This document shows positions 46,830 through 56,855 of a stretch of DNA of 64,000 nt, piece after piece. The DNA comes from Nostoc paludosum FACHB-159 (lineage in GTDB: Bacteria > Cyanobacteriota > Cyanobacteriia > Cyanobacteriales > Nostocaceae). The stretch is taken from assembly GCF_014698835.1 (NCBI RefSeq), contig NZ_JACJTU010000011.1, positions 1 to 64,000 of the forward strand, written 5' to 3'. Every line of letters starts with the position of its first letter. The first letter of the stretch is position 1. The notes below the pieces were generated by a model. The model saw nothing but the letters and a program-made list of their open reading frames with translations, searched no databases and was not told where the DNA came from. Position numbers and translations under genes: made by a program.

Positions 46830-48995
46830 TTAATTAGGGTTGATATTGCTCCTATGACCATTACTAACCATACCTAAGACATTCATCCGGTAAGTCTTTA
46901 GATGTTCTAAAGTTCGTTTTATCATTGATGAGTCCGTTTTGTCAATTCTTACCACTAGCAATATGCCATCAGTATGGGGTGCTAGCAGGCTAACATCAGC
47001 TAGTTCCAATACAGGGGGAGCGTCATAAATCACTAAGTCAAAGGTATGATGGAAATCTATCATTAATCGCTTCATCTTTTCAGATGAAAGTAGCTTTGTC
47101 GGATCGGACGGTATGGCGCCAGCAGTGATTACAGATAGTCCATTCATTGAGGGTAGCTGTCGGATCGCCTCATTCATCAGTACATTTGTTGAGATTAAAT
47201 CACTTAATCCCCATGAGTTATTTAAATTTGATAAGTTGTGAATGTTGGGTTGGCGTAAATCAGCATCTACAAGTAGTACTCGTTGCCCCATTTCTGTAGC
47301 TACTTGAGCTAGATGGAAGGCCATAGTGGATTTCCCATCACCATCCATAGCTGAAGTAATAATTAGAGAACTAATAGAGCGATCGCCACTCAGCAATTGA
47401 ACATTTGTATAAAGCACCCGCAAAGCTTCTAAAAATTTTGCCTGATAGCTACTACAATCTTTTTTTCTGATAACACCTAAGCCAGAAATACTTTTAAAAA
47501 TAGGACTTGGCATTTTTATGATGGCAACTTTCCCGGTAGTTGTGTAGCTTTGAGCGCTTGCGATTTGTTTTTCAAATGGAATATTTCCTAACAACGGCAA
47601 TTTAACTTCTTCTTTGAGCGCCTGAATGCTATGGTAGGTCTTATCAAGCTTTTCCAGCAGTAAGGCTACGCCAATTCCTAAGGCTATACTTCCAAGCACT
47701 CCTGGTATTAAATAACGTTTGACGCTTGAATCAGAAATAGGAAACTTCGGCTGGCTTGGTTCTTCAAGTAACTGCCAACCAAGTTCTGTTTGAGATATCT
47801 GTATTTGAAGATTTTCGCGAGTGGACAAAAAACGATTCAGACTCTCAGTTGCCACCTGTAACTTTCGCTGTAGTTCAGTGTATTGTCGTGCCAAAATTGG
47901 CCATTGCTTCCGTTGTAGTTCAAGTTTCTGCTCTACTTTAGCAAGCTCTTGGCTTTGCACTTCTAAAGTTTGAACCTGAGTCGTTACTTCTGCTATTTTT
48001 GTACTCAGAAAACGTTGTGCTTCCTTATTTAGCAATGGGAATAACATTGCTCGTTTCTGCTTCAATGTTTGGAGAGTTGGGTTACTATCTTGTAAACGAG
48101 TTGACTCTGTAGCAATTTGAACGTCTAGTTGCTGTAATTGAGCCAACAACTGTTGATACAAACCAGCATCCTTGAGTGTTGCCACCTTACCGTCTTTCTC
48201 CTGTAGGAAAGATAGATTGGCACGAGCCTCTGCCAATTGCCGATTGACTGTTTGTCGTTCCTCAGACAAGCTATTGATGCGAGTCACGACTTGTTCAGAC
48301 TGGACATCTGGGTCAACAAAGTCATACTTTTGCCGGAACGTTTGCAGCTCTTTCTGAAGCTGATCGACTCGATTTTGGATAGATGGCAGCTGTCTTTCTA
48401 CAAACTGAATTCCTTGGCGTAACTTAGTTTGTCGTCTTTCCCGGCTATAATCTAGATAATCCTCAGCAACTTGGTCGAGTACAATTTTAACTTGCTTTGG
48501 ATCGTGGCTCCGATAACGAACTTCTATAATCTTAGTTTCACCAAACCGAGAAATTGTTAAATCTGCAATCAGCGAACTGTAGCTAATATCTGGATAGGTA
48601 GTTTGTAAGTGCTTTACAATCTGTCCCATTAATTCAGGACTTTTGAGAACCTCAATTTGACTTTGATAATCTAAACCAGATTTGCTTGCATTAGGATCTT
48701 TGACAATATCCACTACTTTGGAATCATCATTTACAGGTTCCACTAATAGGCGAAAATTACCTTCATATACTGGTAACTCTCTGTTTAGTATCAAGTTGGC
48801 AAAAACAACTGTCGTTAAAGTAATAGTTACCCCTGCAATGACTAGCGCTCGTCGCCGTATAACACTCAGAATTTGTGCGAAACTCGAATCATTTGCTTCC
48901 TCTGGTGACCACGGTAAAGGTTGAGACTGAAGAAATGGCGGTACAGAGTTCATATTCTGGCCATAACTTGACGATTCAGAAGAATGATTCTCCAT
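46830..48995 (-). CDS. Wzc-type polysaccharide co-polymerase / tyrosine autokinase
   Basis: Protein of 721 residues controlling chain length and export of exopolysaccharide. The N-terminal Wzz domain has a first membrane helix (RALVIAGVTITLTTVVFANL, about 49-68), a long periplasmic coiled coil (about 180-410) and a second helix (IPGVLGSIALGIGVALLL). The cytoplasmic BY-kinase domain shows Walker A SAMDGDGKSTMA, A' LLVDADLRQP and B LVIYDAPP. The C-terminus ends NGHRSNINPN without the Tyr cluster that is phosphorylated in E. coli Wzc, so autophosphorylation there is unlikely. It diverges from the polysaccharide genes across a 1.3-kb noncoding region. Confidence 0.93.
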   Translation of the reverse strand: MENHSSESSSYGQNMNSVPPFLQSQPLPWSPEEANDSSFAQILSVIRRRALVIAGVTITLTTVVFANLILNRELPVYEGNFRLLVEPVNDDSKVVDIVKDPNASKSGLDYQSQIEVLKSPELMGQIVKHLQTTYPDISYSSLIADLTISRFGETKIIEVRYRSHDPKQVKIVLDQVAEDYLDYSRERRQTKLRQGIQFVERQLPSIQNRVDQLQKELQTFRQKYDFVDPDVQSEQVVTRINSLSEERQTVNRQLAEARANLSFLQEKDGKVATLKDAGLYQQLLAQLQQLDVQIATESTRLQDSNPTLQTLKQKRAMLFPLLNKEAQRFLSTKIAEVTTQVQTLEVQSQELAKVEQKLELQRKQWPILARQYTELQRKLQVATESLNRFLSTRENLQIQISQTELGWQLLEEPSQPKFPISDSSVKRYLIPGVLGSIALGIGVALLLEKLDKTYHSIQALKEEVKLPLLGNIPFEKQIASAQSYTTTGKVAIIKMPSPIFKSISGLGVIRKKDCSSYQAKFLEALRVLYTNVQLLSGDRSISSLIITSAMDGDGKSTMAFHLAQVATEMGQRVLLVDADLRQPNIHNLSNLNNSWGLSDLISTNVLMNEAIRQLPSMNGLSVITAGAIPSDPTKLLSSEKMKRLMIDFHHTFDLVIYDAPPVLELADVSLLAPHTDGILLVVRIDKTDSSMIKRTLEHLKTYRMNVLGMVSNGHRSNINPN

Positions 48996-50304
48996 CTATT
49001 TAAAAATACTTAATTAATTTATTTACGCTACCAAAAATGTATGTAATAGCTTCGGTACTTCTCAGTTAACGGAGCAAGTACACAAAGGTTTATTCTTAGC
49101 TGCCAAACTCGCAAACTCGTTAGTATAATGCATCATCAAAGGGAGGCATAAATCAAGATTTTGTTAATTTGTAAATATCAATGCAGCATTTAGGTTAATT
49201 TTGACCCTCTATTATGGTATCGCTTACTTAGTTTCAACTGTTATAATTTTACAATTTTTACCTGTCTCAGATTCTAGCTGAGTAAGCAACAAGGAGAAAA
49301 TCTTTGTTTCTAAGTATACATTTTTTTAGTTCCATATCATAGCTGAACTCAAAATCAATCTGCAATTAGGTCAAAATATTGTTTAGATCGAGCAGATGAT
49401 AAGTCTTTTACATTAATTGTAGCCAAAGTAATTTAAATATCAGTGGGTGAGTTGCCAATTATTATTTTCAAAACTATTACGATATTTTAGTGGAGTAAAA
49501 TTTAATACTATTTTAATTTTAGATACTACTTTTGTGCCCAAAAAAATTGATACATATGTTACTAGTAACATTACGAAAATGACTAACCTAGACTGAAATA
49601 AATATACAAATTTTTATGTACCAAAATTTGCTTACAAAAGACTAACTAGTTTATGAAGCTTTTGTTTACGTGCATTGCCAAAAAAATAAATTTTTTGTAA
49701 AGTGTCTCAGTAAATTTGAAACATTTTTTTGTCATGGTATTCTTGTAACAAGTTACATGTAAAATATAGTATTGAATCCCAAACAATAGCCAATATTTAT
49801 ATGTAAAAAATATTGCTTGTTTGAGTCTCCATTAAGTAAACCAAAATACCTTAAAGCCAATGACCATAGACTTTCTATTTTTTAGACTAAATCAGTACAT
49901 AATAGCTTTTAGAGTTATCTAGAGATCAAGTAAAGTTGCTTAGAAGCCTGTAAAAAGTGTTATTGTAGAGTGATATTACACGTCTAATATGACGGTAGCC
50001 ATTTAGACTTTTGCTTTTTGTTGTGTTCCTATGTTCCCAAAAGACCGTGTATACAAGTTAAACGAGTATATATTAATAGACATATTTAAGCGGTTAAAAT
50101 TAGCACCGCGGTTCTTGTATATATGTTTATATATTTATATATGTGCGTTTCTGAAGAGACTATTATGTATACTCGCAAATTAATCATCTTACTTTAGGCA
50201 AATTGAAAATATTTCTTAATATTAAGATAACTTTTGGTGTTTGATTAATGGCTTGAGCAGTTCAGTAGTGTATTGAATAAGATTTCTACAATAGGATACA
50301 AGTG
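48996..50304. other. 1.3-kb AT-rich noncoding region at the head of the polysaccharide locus
   Basis: Strongly AT-rich and without any credible reading frame. It includes alternating T/A stretches (about 50060-50150, tatatatg-like repeats) and several short A- and T-tracts that could bend DNA. It should hold the promoters of the divergent Wzc gene and of the polysaccharide genes; an H-NS-like or long-leader control is possible. I cannot exclude a small RNA. Confidence 0.5.
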
Positions 50305-51657
50305 ATGAGACTCAATAAATGGATTAATCAAAAATTTTTGCAATCCATTTCTACACGGATAGATGTAAAAAATGATTATTCTCTAAAAAGCCAGCAATCT
50401 ATCAAATTGTCTGTGATCACACAGTTTTTTCCACCAGACTATGCTCCCACAGGACAGTTGATTGAGGAACTGGTGAAACAATTGGGGCAGCAAGGAGTTG
50501 ATATTGAAGTTTTTACAAGTCAGCCAGGATATGCGTTTGACTCTCATACAGCTGCTTTACCAGTTGAACGTATGGGTAGAATCCGAGTTCAACGATCGCG
50601 CACAGCCCAACTTTGGCCGGGACGAATTCGCGGCAAAGCTGTCAATGGAATCTTATACACCTTACGTGCTGCGCTCTATTTACTCAGAGCTTGGCGGCGC
50701 AGCAATGTATTGTTGGTAACTACGGCTCCACCATTTTTGCCAGTCATCGGATATCTGGCTCATATGCTGTTTAGAATCCCCTATGTTTGCATTCTGTATG
50801 ACCTTTATCCCGATATTGCGATCGCTTTGGGAGTGATCTCAAAGCATAATTGGATAGCAAGGTTATGGCGTGCTATTAACAGACAAGTTTGGCTAAACGC
50901 TAAGGGAATTGTGGTTCTTAGTCCAGCCATGAAACAGCAAGTACTAGCAAACTGCCCGCAAGTAGCCGATAAAATTTCAGTAATCCACAGTTGGGCGAAC
51001 CCGGAATTGATTGTGCCAATTCCGAAGCAAGAAAATTGGTTTGCGTTGGAGCATAAGCTAGTAGACAAATTTACCGTACTCTACTCTGGGAATATGGGAC
51101 GCTGCCATGATATGGCAACTATGCTTGAAGCTGCTCAAGAACTACAAGATGAGCCAATTCAATTTGTCTGTATTGGTGGTGGAGCCAAACGCGATGAATT
51201 GATTCAACAAGTGAATGAATTAGGACTCTTGAATTTTACATTTTTGCCATATCAAGACAAGCAGGTACTTCCTTATTCATTAACAGCTTGCGATCTCTCA
51301 CTAGTGAGTGTGGATGCATCCACCGAGAGTTTAGTCGTTCCTAGCAAGCTTTACTCAGCTTTAGCATCGGGACGACCAATAGCGGTGATTTGTTCGGAGT
51401 ATTCATACTTGAGAGAACTGGTTGCTGAAGCTGAGTGCGGTGGCACATTTGACAACGGAGATAGTCATGCTTTAGCTCAATTTATTCGCTTACTCAGTCG
51501 CGATCGGCAATTGGGAGAGCGTATGGGCAAAGCAGGCCGTCAATACTTGCGTTCGCATTTCACACCCAAGATTATCTCTCAACAATACCTTGATGTTTTG
51601 CAGCAAGCAATCTTATCTGATGATGCGATCGCTATGTCTCAAAGCCATACAAAATAG
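50305..51657 (+). CDS. GT4-family glycosyltransferase
   Basis: Protein of 450 residues from ATG 50305 (a GTG directly before it is also possible). It resembles WbuB/WcaI-type GT4 enzymes: N-terminal Rossmann region LSVITQFFPPDYAPTGQLIEEL, VLLVTTAPPFLPVIGYLAHM, LYDLYPDIAIALGV, then the C-terminal nucleotide-sugar domain with LYSGNMGRCHDMATMLEAA, FVCIGGGAKRDEL and the acidic E-x7-E region VDASTESLVVPSKLYSALASGRP. Transfers a sugar to a lipid-linked intermediate of the polysaccharide; the sugar is not known. First gene of the plus-strand polysaccharide run, but separated from the rest by 0.8 kb. Confidence 0.88.
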   Translation: MRLNKWINQKFLQSISTRIDVKNDYSLKSQQSIKLSVITQFFPPDYAPTGQLIEELVKQLGQQGVDIEVFTSQPGYAFDSHTAALPVERMGRIRVQRSRTAQLWPGRIRGKAVNGILYTLRAALYLLRAWRRSNVLLVTTAPPFLPVIGYLAHMLFRIPYVCILYDLYPDIAIALGVISKHNWIARLWRAINRQVWLNAKGIVVLSPAMKQQVLANCPQVADKISVIHSWANPELIVPIPKQENWFALEHKLVDKFTVLYSGNMGRCHDMATMLEAAQELQDEPIQFVCIGGGAKRDELIQQVNELGLLNFTFLPYQDKQVLPYSLTACDLSLVSVDASTESLVVPSKLYSALASGRPIAVICSEYSYLRELVAEAECGGTFDNGDSHALAQFIRLLSRDRQLGERMGKAGRQYLRSHFTPKIISQQYLDVLQQAILSDDAIAMSQSHTK

Positions 51658-52474
51658 TTATTTGCGAAATAATCGAAACAGATTGGTGTAGGCTCAAAAT
51701 CCCTTTAGCCTCATACCAATCCTCAAAAATGCAGAGTACAAATTATTTTCCTTTGTCCTTTGCTTGTGCCTCTGCACCAGTGAAATCCTATTAGCAGAGT
51801 CAGTCAACACTCACAAATTGATAGTAAGATTTATTATCATCTTTTGAGTTTGGCAGTACTTTCTCAATCTTGAAACACTGCCACAATAGGCAAACAAAAT
51901 ACAAAATACTGTTTCACCATAGACATTTACCTTTTTATTTAAGCTAGACCGACACCTTGCTTAAATAAAAACTTTTGTATCTTGAATAAAATTTAATTTT
52001 TGGAGGATTGTATTTAATGCGTAATTGAACTGAAAAATAATTCTCATAATAGACCAATACTAACAGTTAGCAGTTAGGCTTATAGATGATAAGTATTTTA
52101 TCAGTCTTACTTATTTGTATGATTAGAATCGCACAAGTAATGCAAAAAATAGTTTTGTGTTTCGATTGTAATGAGTTTCATTAAGATAATATGAAGTCGC
52201 CAGAGTATGTTATGCTCTAAGACAGATTGACAGTGATAAATAATCACTTATTAAAAAAATAGGCAATATTATTGTCTAATAACAAGGTGAAACTTGTTGC
52301 TACATTACAAGAAACAAATTCACGATTTAATAATCTTTTTAAATCAGCTGACTTTAATTAAATAGTAATTAGTTTTTAACTTTAGGAGATGAGCTTTGAT
52401 GGTCTTTTCGATCTCAGTTCCTCCAACGTAACCTTCCAGAATTTGTTGTTTATTTAATCAAGTGGGAGGCCGAA
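51658..52474. other. 0.8-kb noncoding region with a 13-bp-stem hairpin
   Basis: AT-rich, without credible frames. At 51932-51971 exact 13-base arms tttttatttaagc and gcttaaataaaaa flank a 14-base loop; the arms end in T/A-runs on both sides, so this could terminate transcription in both directions, or be part of a small RNA. The promoter of the export operon should be in the right half. Confidence 0.5.
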
Positions 52475-52903
52475 TTGCAGAGAAGGTGTGACCGAAATCG
52501 GAAACGTTCAAAACGGCGAGCTATCTACTGTCCAAATCATGGCTGCTGCCTAGAAAGCAGGAGTCAAAAATATCAATTGTTTGCCCATCGAGCAGGACAA
52601 TTACAACAGCGAGGTATGAGCCGCCGCAGTGCATTGATGCTTGTAGCCAACCAAACCACAGTTTCCTTGGAGGGAGAATGGTTGGAGGCCTTTTGGTGCG
52701 ACCAGTGCCAGCAGACAAAGTGGTATCACATTTGTAAGTCCGACGAACACACCTATAAAGTTTCTCTAGCGCCACAAGAACTTTGGCAACAGGTAACAGG
52801 AGCGATCGATCCCCAGGGAAACCCTTCCGTGGGAGAATTCACTCGTAGGCAGGCAAAGGTGCTAAATTATCGCAGCATCCGAGATTTTCAGTTGGTCACT
52901 TAA
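52475..52903 (+). CDS. Zinc-ribbon-like protein heading the export operon
   Basis: Protein of 142 residues from a TTG codon at 52475 (MQRRCDRNRKRSKRRAIYC). The basic N-terminus leads to two possible zinc-binding Cys pairs, YCPNHGCC (about 18-25) and FWCDQCQQTKW (about 73-83), with HICKSDEH after. The order Cys-x5/6-Cys ... Cys-x2-Cys suggests one zinc ribbon. A conserved-looking C-terminus (TRRQAKVLNYRSIRDFQLV) follows. I recall no assigned function; such genes accompany polysaccharide export genes in cyanobacteria. It ends 30 bases before the Wzm gene, so cotranscription and a regulatory role are plausible. Confidence 0.7.
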   Translation: MQRRCDRNRKRSKRRAIYCPNHGCCLESRSQKYQLFAHRAGQLQQRGMSRRSALMLVANQTTVSLEGEWLEAFWCDQCQQTKWYHICKSDEHTYKVSLAPQELWQQVTGAIDPQGNPSVGEFTRRQAKVLNYRSIRDFQLVT

Positions 52904-52933
52904 CGCTCAAAAGCGTGGTCTTTAATTAATATT

Positions 52934-53779
52934 ATGAATAGTAAAAGAATTACGTCAAAGCCAGAGTTAATAATTGAAGCTGGACAAACAGAGCAGCAAT
53001 ATTGGAAAGACCTATGGCGCTATCGAGAGCTATTTTATTTTCTGTCCTGGCGTGATATTTTAGTACGCTACAAGCAAACAGCCATTGGTATGCTTTGGGC
53101 ACTGATTCGACCATTTTTAACGATGGTCGTCTTTAGCGTAATCTTTGGAAACTTGGCGAAATTACCTTCAGAAGGCACAGCACCCTATCCAATACTGGTA
53201 TTTGCCGCCTTGTTACCTTGGCAATTTTTTGCCAGTGCCCTAAGTGAGTGTAGTAACAGCCTAATTAGCAATGCTAACTTGATTTCTAAAGTTTACTTTC
53301 CCCGCCTGATTGTGCCTGCTAGTTCGGTGATTGTTAGCTTTGTGGACTTCCTCATTTCTGGGATGATCCTTTTAGGGTTAATGGCTTGGTATAATTTTGT
53401 TCCCAGTTGGCGGATATTATCCTTACCGTTATTTGTTGCCATTGCCTTTGCTGCTTCATTAGGGGTGGGGCTATGGTTGGCAGCTTTAAATGTGGAATAT
53501 CGAGACTTCCGTTATATTGTGCCCTTTATTGTGCAGTTTGGTCTATACATTTCGCCCGTAGGTTTTAGTAGCAGTATTGTGCCAGAGCAATGGCGTTTGC
53601 TTTACTATTTAAACCCAATGGTAGGCGTGATTGATGGCTTTCGCTGGGCTATTTTAGGGGGAGAGTCCAAACTTTATTGGGCTGGATTCACGCTATCTTT
53701 AGGACTAGTTGCTCTGTTGCTGGTAAGTAGCATTTGGTACTTCCGCAAAGTGGAACGGACATTTGCTGACGTAATTTAG
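52934..53779 (+). CDS. Wzm-type polysaccharide ABC permease
   Basis: ABC-2/TagG/KpsM-type permease of 281 residues that moves a complete polysaccharide across the inner membrane. Six membrane segments; family landmarks are LFYFLSWRDILVRYKQTAIG, WALIRPFLTMVVFSVIFG, SNANLISKVYFPRLIVP, NVEYRDFRYIVPF, and LYYLNPMVGVIDGFRWAILG. It lies 15 bases before the matching ATPase gene. Together they define an ABC-dependent (not Wzx/Wzy) export route for this locus. Confidence 0.93.
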   Translation: MNSKRITSKPELIIEAGQTEQQYWKDLWRYRELFYFLSWRDILVRYKQTAIGMLWALIRPFLTMVVFSVIFGNLAKLPSEGTAPYPILVFAALLPWQFFASALSECSNSLISNANLISKVYFPRLIVPASSVIVSFVDFLISGMILLGLMAWYNFVPSWRILSLPLFVAIAFAASLGVGLWLAALNVEYRDFRYIVPFIVQFGLYISPVGFSSSIVPEQWRLLYYLNPMVGVIDGFRWAILGGESKLYWAGFTLSLGLVALLLVSSIWYFRKVERTFADVI

Positions 53780-53794
53780 CAAGGATCTGTGCAG

Positions 53795-55075
53795 ATGTCT
53801 GAGAACATCATTAGTGTAGAAAATTTAAGCAAAAAATATATCATCGCTCACCAGCAGGAAGGAAGAAGTCGCTACAAAGCGCTGAGGGATGTAATTGCTG
53901 ATGGTGCTAAATCTTTTGCCAAGGCATTTATTAAACCTAGTGGCAAAAAAATCCCCAACCCAGCGCGGGAAGAATTTTGGGCTTTAAAAGATATTTCCTT
54001 TGAGATTCAACAAGGTGAAGCCATTGGTGTGATTGGACGCAATGGCGCCGGTAAATCTACTTTATTAAAAGTTCTCAGCCGAATTACCGAACCCACGAGG
54101 GGACGTATCGCCATCAAAGGGCGGGTGGCGAGTTTATTAGAAGTAGGGACAGGATTTCACCCAGAATTAACGGGACGCGAGAACATTTATCTCAACGGTT
54201 CCGTTTTGGGAATGAGTAAAGCCGAAATTAAAAAGAAATTTGATGAAATAGTAGCCTTTGCTGAGGTGGAAAAGTTTTTAGATACCCCAGTCAAGCGCTA
54301 TTCTTCAGGAATGTACGTGCGGCTTGCTTTTTCTGTTGCAGCCCATTTAGAGCCAGAGATTTTAATTGTCGATGAAGTTTTGGCTGTGGGGGATTCAGCA
54401 TTTCAGAAAAAGTGCTTGGGGAAAATGGGTGATGTTGCCACCAAAGAAGGACGAACAGTTTTATTTGTAAGTCATAGTATGCAAGCGATCGCCCAACTCA
54501 CCAAACGTTGCATACTACTTTCTAAGGGTAGCGTTCAGTTTGATGGTGATACTGGCAAAGCAGTGCAGTTATACATGGCTGGGGAAAAAGATGATTCTGT
54601 ATCCCAAGCTTATTACCAAGCTCCTACCAACAAAAGTGGTAATTATGTAGCTTGGGCAAGGGCACACACCTCTGAAGGGCAAGGAATTCACTGTTGGGGA
54701 GAACCGATTACCTTTGAGTTTGCCCTACATGTAAGTGAACCTCATGAAAGTCTGCGTTTTTCCTTTCAGATAGTCAATTTTTTACAACAAGGGATTTGTA
54801 TATTCTGGCTTTTCAACTCTGATGCTCCCTTTTGTCGAGAGCCGGGAATATTTATTCTGCGATGTGAGATTCCCAAATTGAGACTGTATATGGGTTCATA
54901 CACCTTAACGACATGGTTTTCCAACCGTCGTAGCGATACTCTGCTAGAAAACTTGAGAGAAATTTGCCCGTTTGAAGTGACTATGCACAACTTCGAGCGT
55001 GTAGATTATCAATGGCAAGCTGATGAGTGTACTTATTTAGAAGATGCTATTTGGCAAACAGTGGAAAAGCATTAA
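53795..55075 (+). CDS. Wzt-type polysaccharide ABC ATPase with C-terminal carbohydrate-binding domain
   Basis: ATPase of 426 residues from ATG 53795. Walker A GRNGAGKST (81-89), signature YSSGMYVRLAF, Walker B ILIVDEVLAVGD and switch His in VSHSM. An unusual insert of about 25 residues lies before the Walker A (DGAKSFAKAFIKPSGKK). The C-terminal 170 residues are a Wzt-C-like beta-sandwich, which in known Wzt proteins recognises the non-reducing end of the finished polysaccharide and so sets specificity. Works with the permease encoded just upstream. Confidence 0.93.
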   Translation: MSENIISVENLSKKYIIAHQQEGRSRYKALRDVIADGAKSFAKAFIKPSGKKIPNPAREEFWALKDISFEIQQGEAIGVIGRNGAGKSTLLKVLSRITEPTRGRIAIKGRVASLLEVGTGFHPELTGRENIYLNGSVLGMSKAEIKKKFDEIVAFAEVEKFLDTPVKRYSSGMYVRLAFSVAAHLEPEILIVDEVLAVGDSAFQKKCLGKMGDVATKEGRTVLFVSHSMQAIAQLTKRCILLSKGSVQFDGDTGKAVQLYMAGEKDDSVSQAYYQAPTNKSGNYVAWARAHTSEGQGIHCWGEPITFEFALHVSEPHESLRFSFQIVNFLQQGICIFWLFNSDAPFCREPGIFILRCEIPKLRLYMGSYTLTTWFSNRRSDTLLENLREICPFEVTMHNFERVDYQWQADECTYLEDAIWQTVEKH

Positions 55076-55094
55076 TTTGAAGGCAGATTAAATA

Positions 55095-55625
55095 ATGGCT
55101 GTAAAAAATGATGTTAAATTAGGCACAAACGTCAAGATTTTTCATCCCGATCTTGTAAACCTCTACGGTTGCGTTATCGGCGATGATACGAAAATAGGGG
55201 CATTTGTTGAAATTCAGCAAGATGTCACCATTGGAAGTCGGTGTAAGATTTCATCCCACAGTTTTTTATGTGAAGGCGTTGTCCTAGAAGATGAAGTATT
55301 TATTGGTCATGGAGTCATGTTTACTAATGACCTTTATCCCCGTGCAACCAATGAAGATGGTAGTTTAAAAACAGCTGATGACTGGTATACAATCAAAACT
55401 TTAGTGAAGCGCTGTGCATCTATTGGTAGTAACGCTACCATCCTGCCGGGGGTAACTATTGGTGAAAAAGCCATCGTCGGTTCTGGAGCCACAGTAACTC
55501 GCGATGTTCCTGATTATGCAATTGTAGTTGGAGTCCCTGCTCGTGTTATAGGGGATGTGCGCGATGGCCTACGCCCCGCCGTAGGCGATGGCCAAAACTT
55601 GCAAATTTCAGCTACTAGTTTATGA
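55095..55625 (+). CDS. WlbB/WbpD-like left-handed beta-helix N-acyltransferase
   Basis: Protein of 176 residues with hexapeptide repeats from the start ([23 protein letters not shown]...), forming a left-handed beta-helix, and the WlbB-like segment [18 protein letters not shown], then VGVPARVI. Such enzymes acetylate the 3-amino group of UDP-2-acetamido-3-amino uronic acid. The last 20 residues ([13 protein letters not shown]) are translated from a palindromic dispersed repeat (gcctacg/cgtaggc at 55567-55586), so the C-terminus has been altered by a repeat insertion, probably harmlessly. Dehydrogenase and aminotransferase follow. Confidence 0.85.
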   Translation: MAVKNDVKLGTNVKIFHPDLVNLYGCVIGDDTKIGAFVEIQQDVTIGSRCKISSHSFLCEGVVLEDEVFIGHGVMFTNDLYPRATNEDGSLKTADDWYTIKTLVKRCASIGSNATILPGVTIGEKAIVGSGATVTRDVPDYAIVVGVPARVIGDVRDGLRPAVGDGQNLQISATSL

Positions 55626-55826
55626 GATTTTTGCTTATGTCCTGTTTGAACAATTTTAGTTTTGGACATTGGCTAAATTTTTAGCGAATTATTAAGCCTT
55701 GCAAAAATAAAGCTTTTTAGACCAAATAGAAAATAAATTACAATCCAACTATCAATTATTGCCTCTGTGGCAGTAGTTGATAGTGCTTCAAAAATAAATT
55801 CTGATTAATTAAAAGCAACAAGAAAC

Positions 55827-56855
55827 ATGATAAATATCGGTGTCATCGGCTATGGTTATTGGGGGCCGAATTTAGTAAGAAATTTTGTCGAAATGCCAGG
55901 AGTTCAGGTAAAAACAGTCAGCGATTTTAAACCAGAACTACTAGCAAAAGTGCAAGCTCGATATCCTATTATCCAAGTTACTCAAGATTGTCGAGATATA
56001 TTTACAGATCCTAAAATTGACGCTGTAGCCATTGCCACACCAGTTTCAACTCACTTTGAATTAGCTTTAGCTGCATTGCAGGCTGGCAAACACGTGCTAG
56101 TCGAGAAGCCAATGACAACTACCTCCGAACAAGCAAAGCGGCTGATTGAAGAGGCAGAAAAACGTAACCTAGTGTTAATGGTGGATCACACCTTTGTTTA
56201 CACCGGTGCTGTACGCAAAATGCACGATTTGATTGCCACTAATTCTCTGGGTGACATTTACTACTATGATTCTGTACGCGTCAACCTGGGACTTTTTCAG
56301 CATGACGTGAATGTCATTTGGGATTTGGCAGTCCACGATTTATCTATTATGAACTATGTATTGCCATCCCAGCCTTATGCTGTCTCGGCCACAGGCGTTA
56401 GCCACGTTCCTGGAGAACCGGAAAATCTCGCCTACTTGACCTTATTCTTTGAAAAAAATCTCATCGCTCACATAAATGTCAATTGGTTAGCGCCAGTGAA
56501 AATCCGCCGCACATTGATTGGTGGTAGTCAACGGATGATTGTTTACGATGACTTAGAACCGAGTGAGAAACTCAAAATTTACGACAAGGGTATTACAGTC
56601 AACGGCAATGCTGAAAGCGTCTACCAGATGATGATTGGTTATCGCACAGGAGATATGTGGTCGCCCAAGTTGGATATGACAGAGGCACTCAAGACAGAAG
56701 GATTACACTTCATTGATTGTATTCAAAAAGGCGATCGCCCCCTGACTGATGGAGAAGCAGGACTGCGAGTAGTCAGAATTCTCGAAGCTGCAACCCAGTC
56801 TCTCAAAAAACAAGGCCAATTAATTGAACTGAATGTGGCAGAGGTAGCAGCATGA
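55827..56855 (+). CDS. Gfo/Idh/MocA-family sugar dehydrogenase (WlbA-like)
   Basis: NAD-dependent dehydrogenase of 342 residues. Rossmann start NIGVIGYGYWGPNLVRNF, the EKP motif in HVLVEKPMTTT with Lys as catalytic residue, and DLAVHDLSIMNYVLP with the His near the active site. It resembles WlbA/WbpB, which oxidises C3 of UDP-GlcNAc-uronic acid to a 3-keto sugar. The gene overlaps the following aminotransferase by four bases (ATGA), indicating coupled translation and joint function. Substrate by analogy only. Confidence 0.88.
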   Translation: MINIGVIGYGYWGPNLVRNFVEMPGVQVKTVSDFKPELLAKVQARYPIIQVTQDCRDIFTDPKIDAVAIATPVSTHFELALAALQAGKHVLVEKPMTTTSEQAKRLIEEAEKRNLVLMVDHTFVYTGAVRKMHDLIATNSLGDIYYYDSVRVNLGLFQHDVNVIWDLAVHDLSIMNYVLPSQPYAVSATGVSHVPGEPENLAYLTLFFEKNLIAHINVNWLAPVKIRRTLIGGSQRMIVYDDLEPSEKLKIYDKGITVNGNAESVYQMMIGYRTGDMWSPKLDMTEALKTEGLHFIDCIQKGDRPLTDGEAGLRVVRILEAATQSLKKQGQLIELNVAEVAA

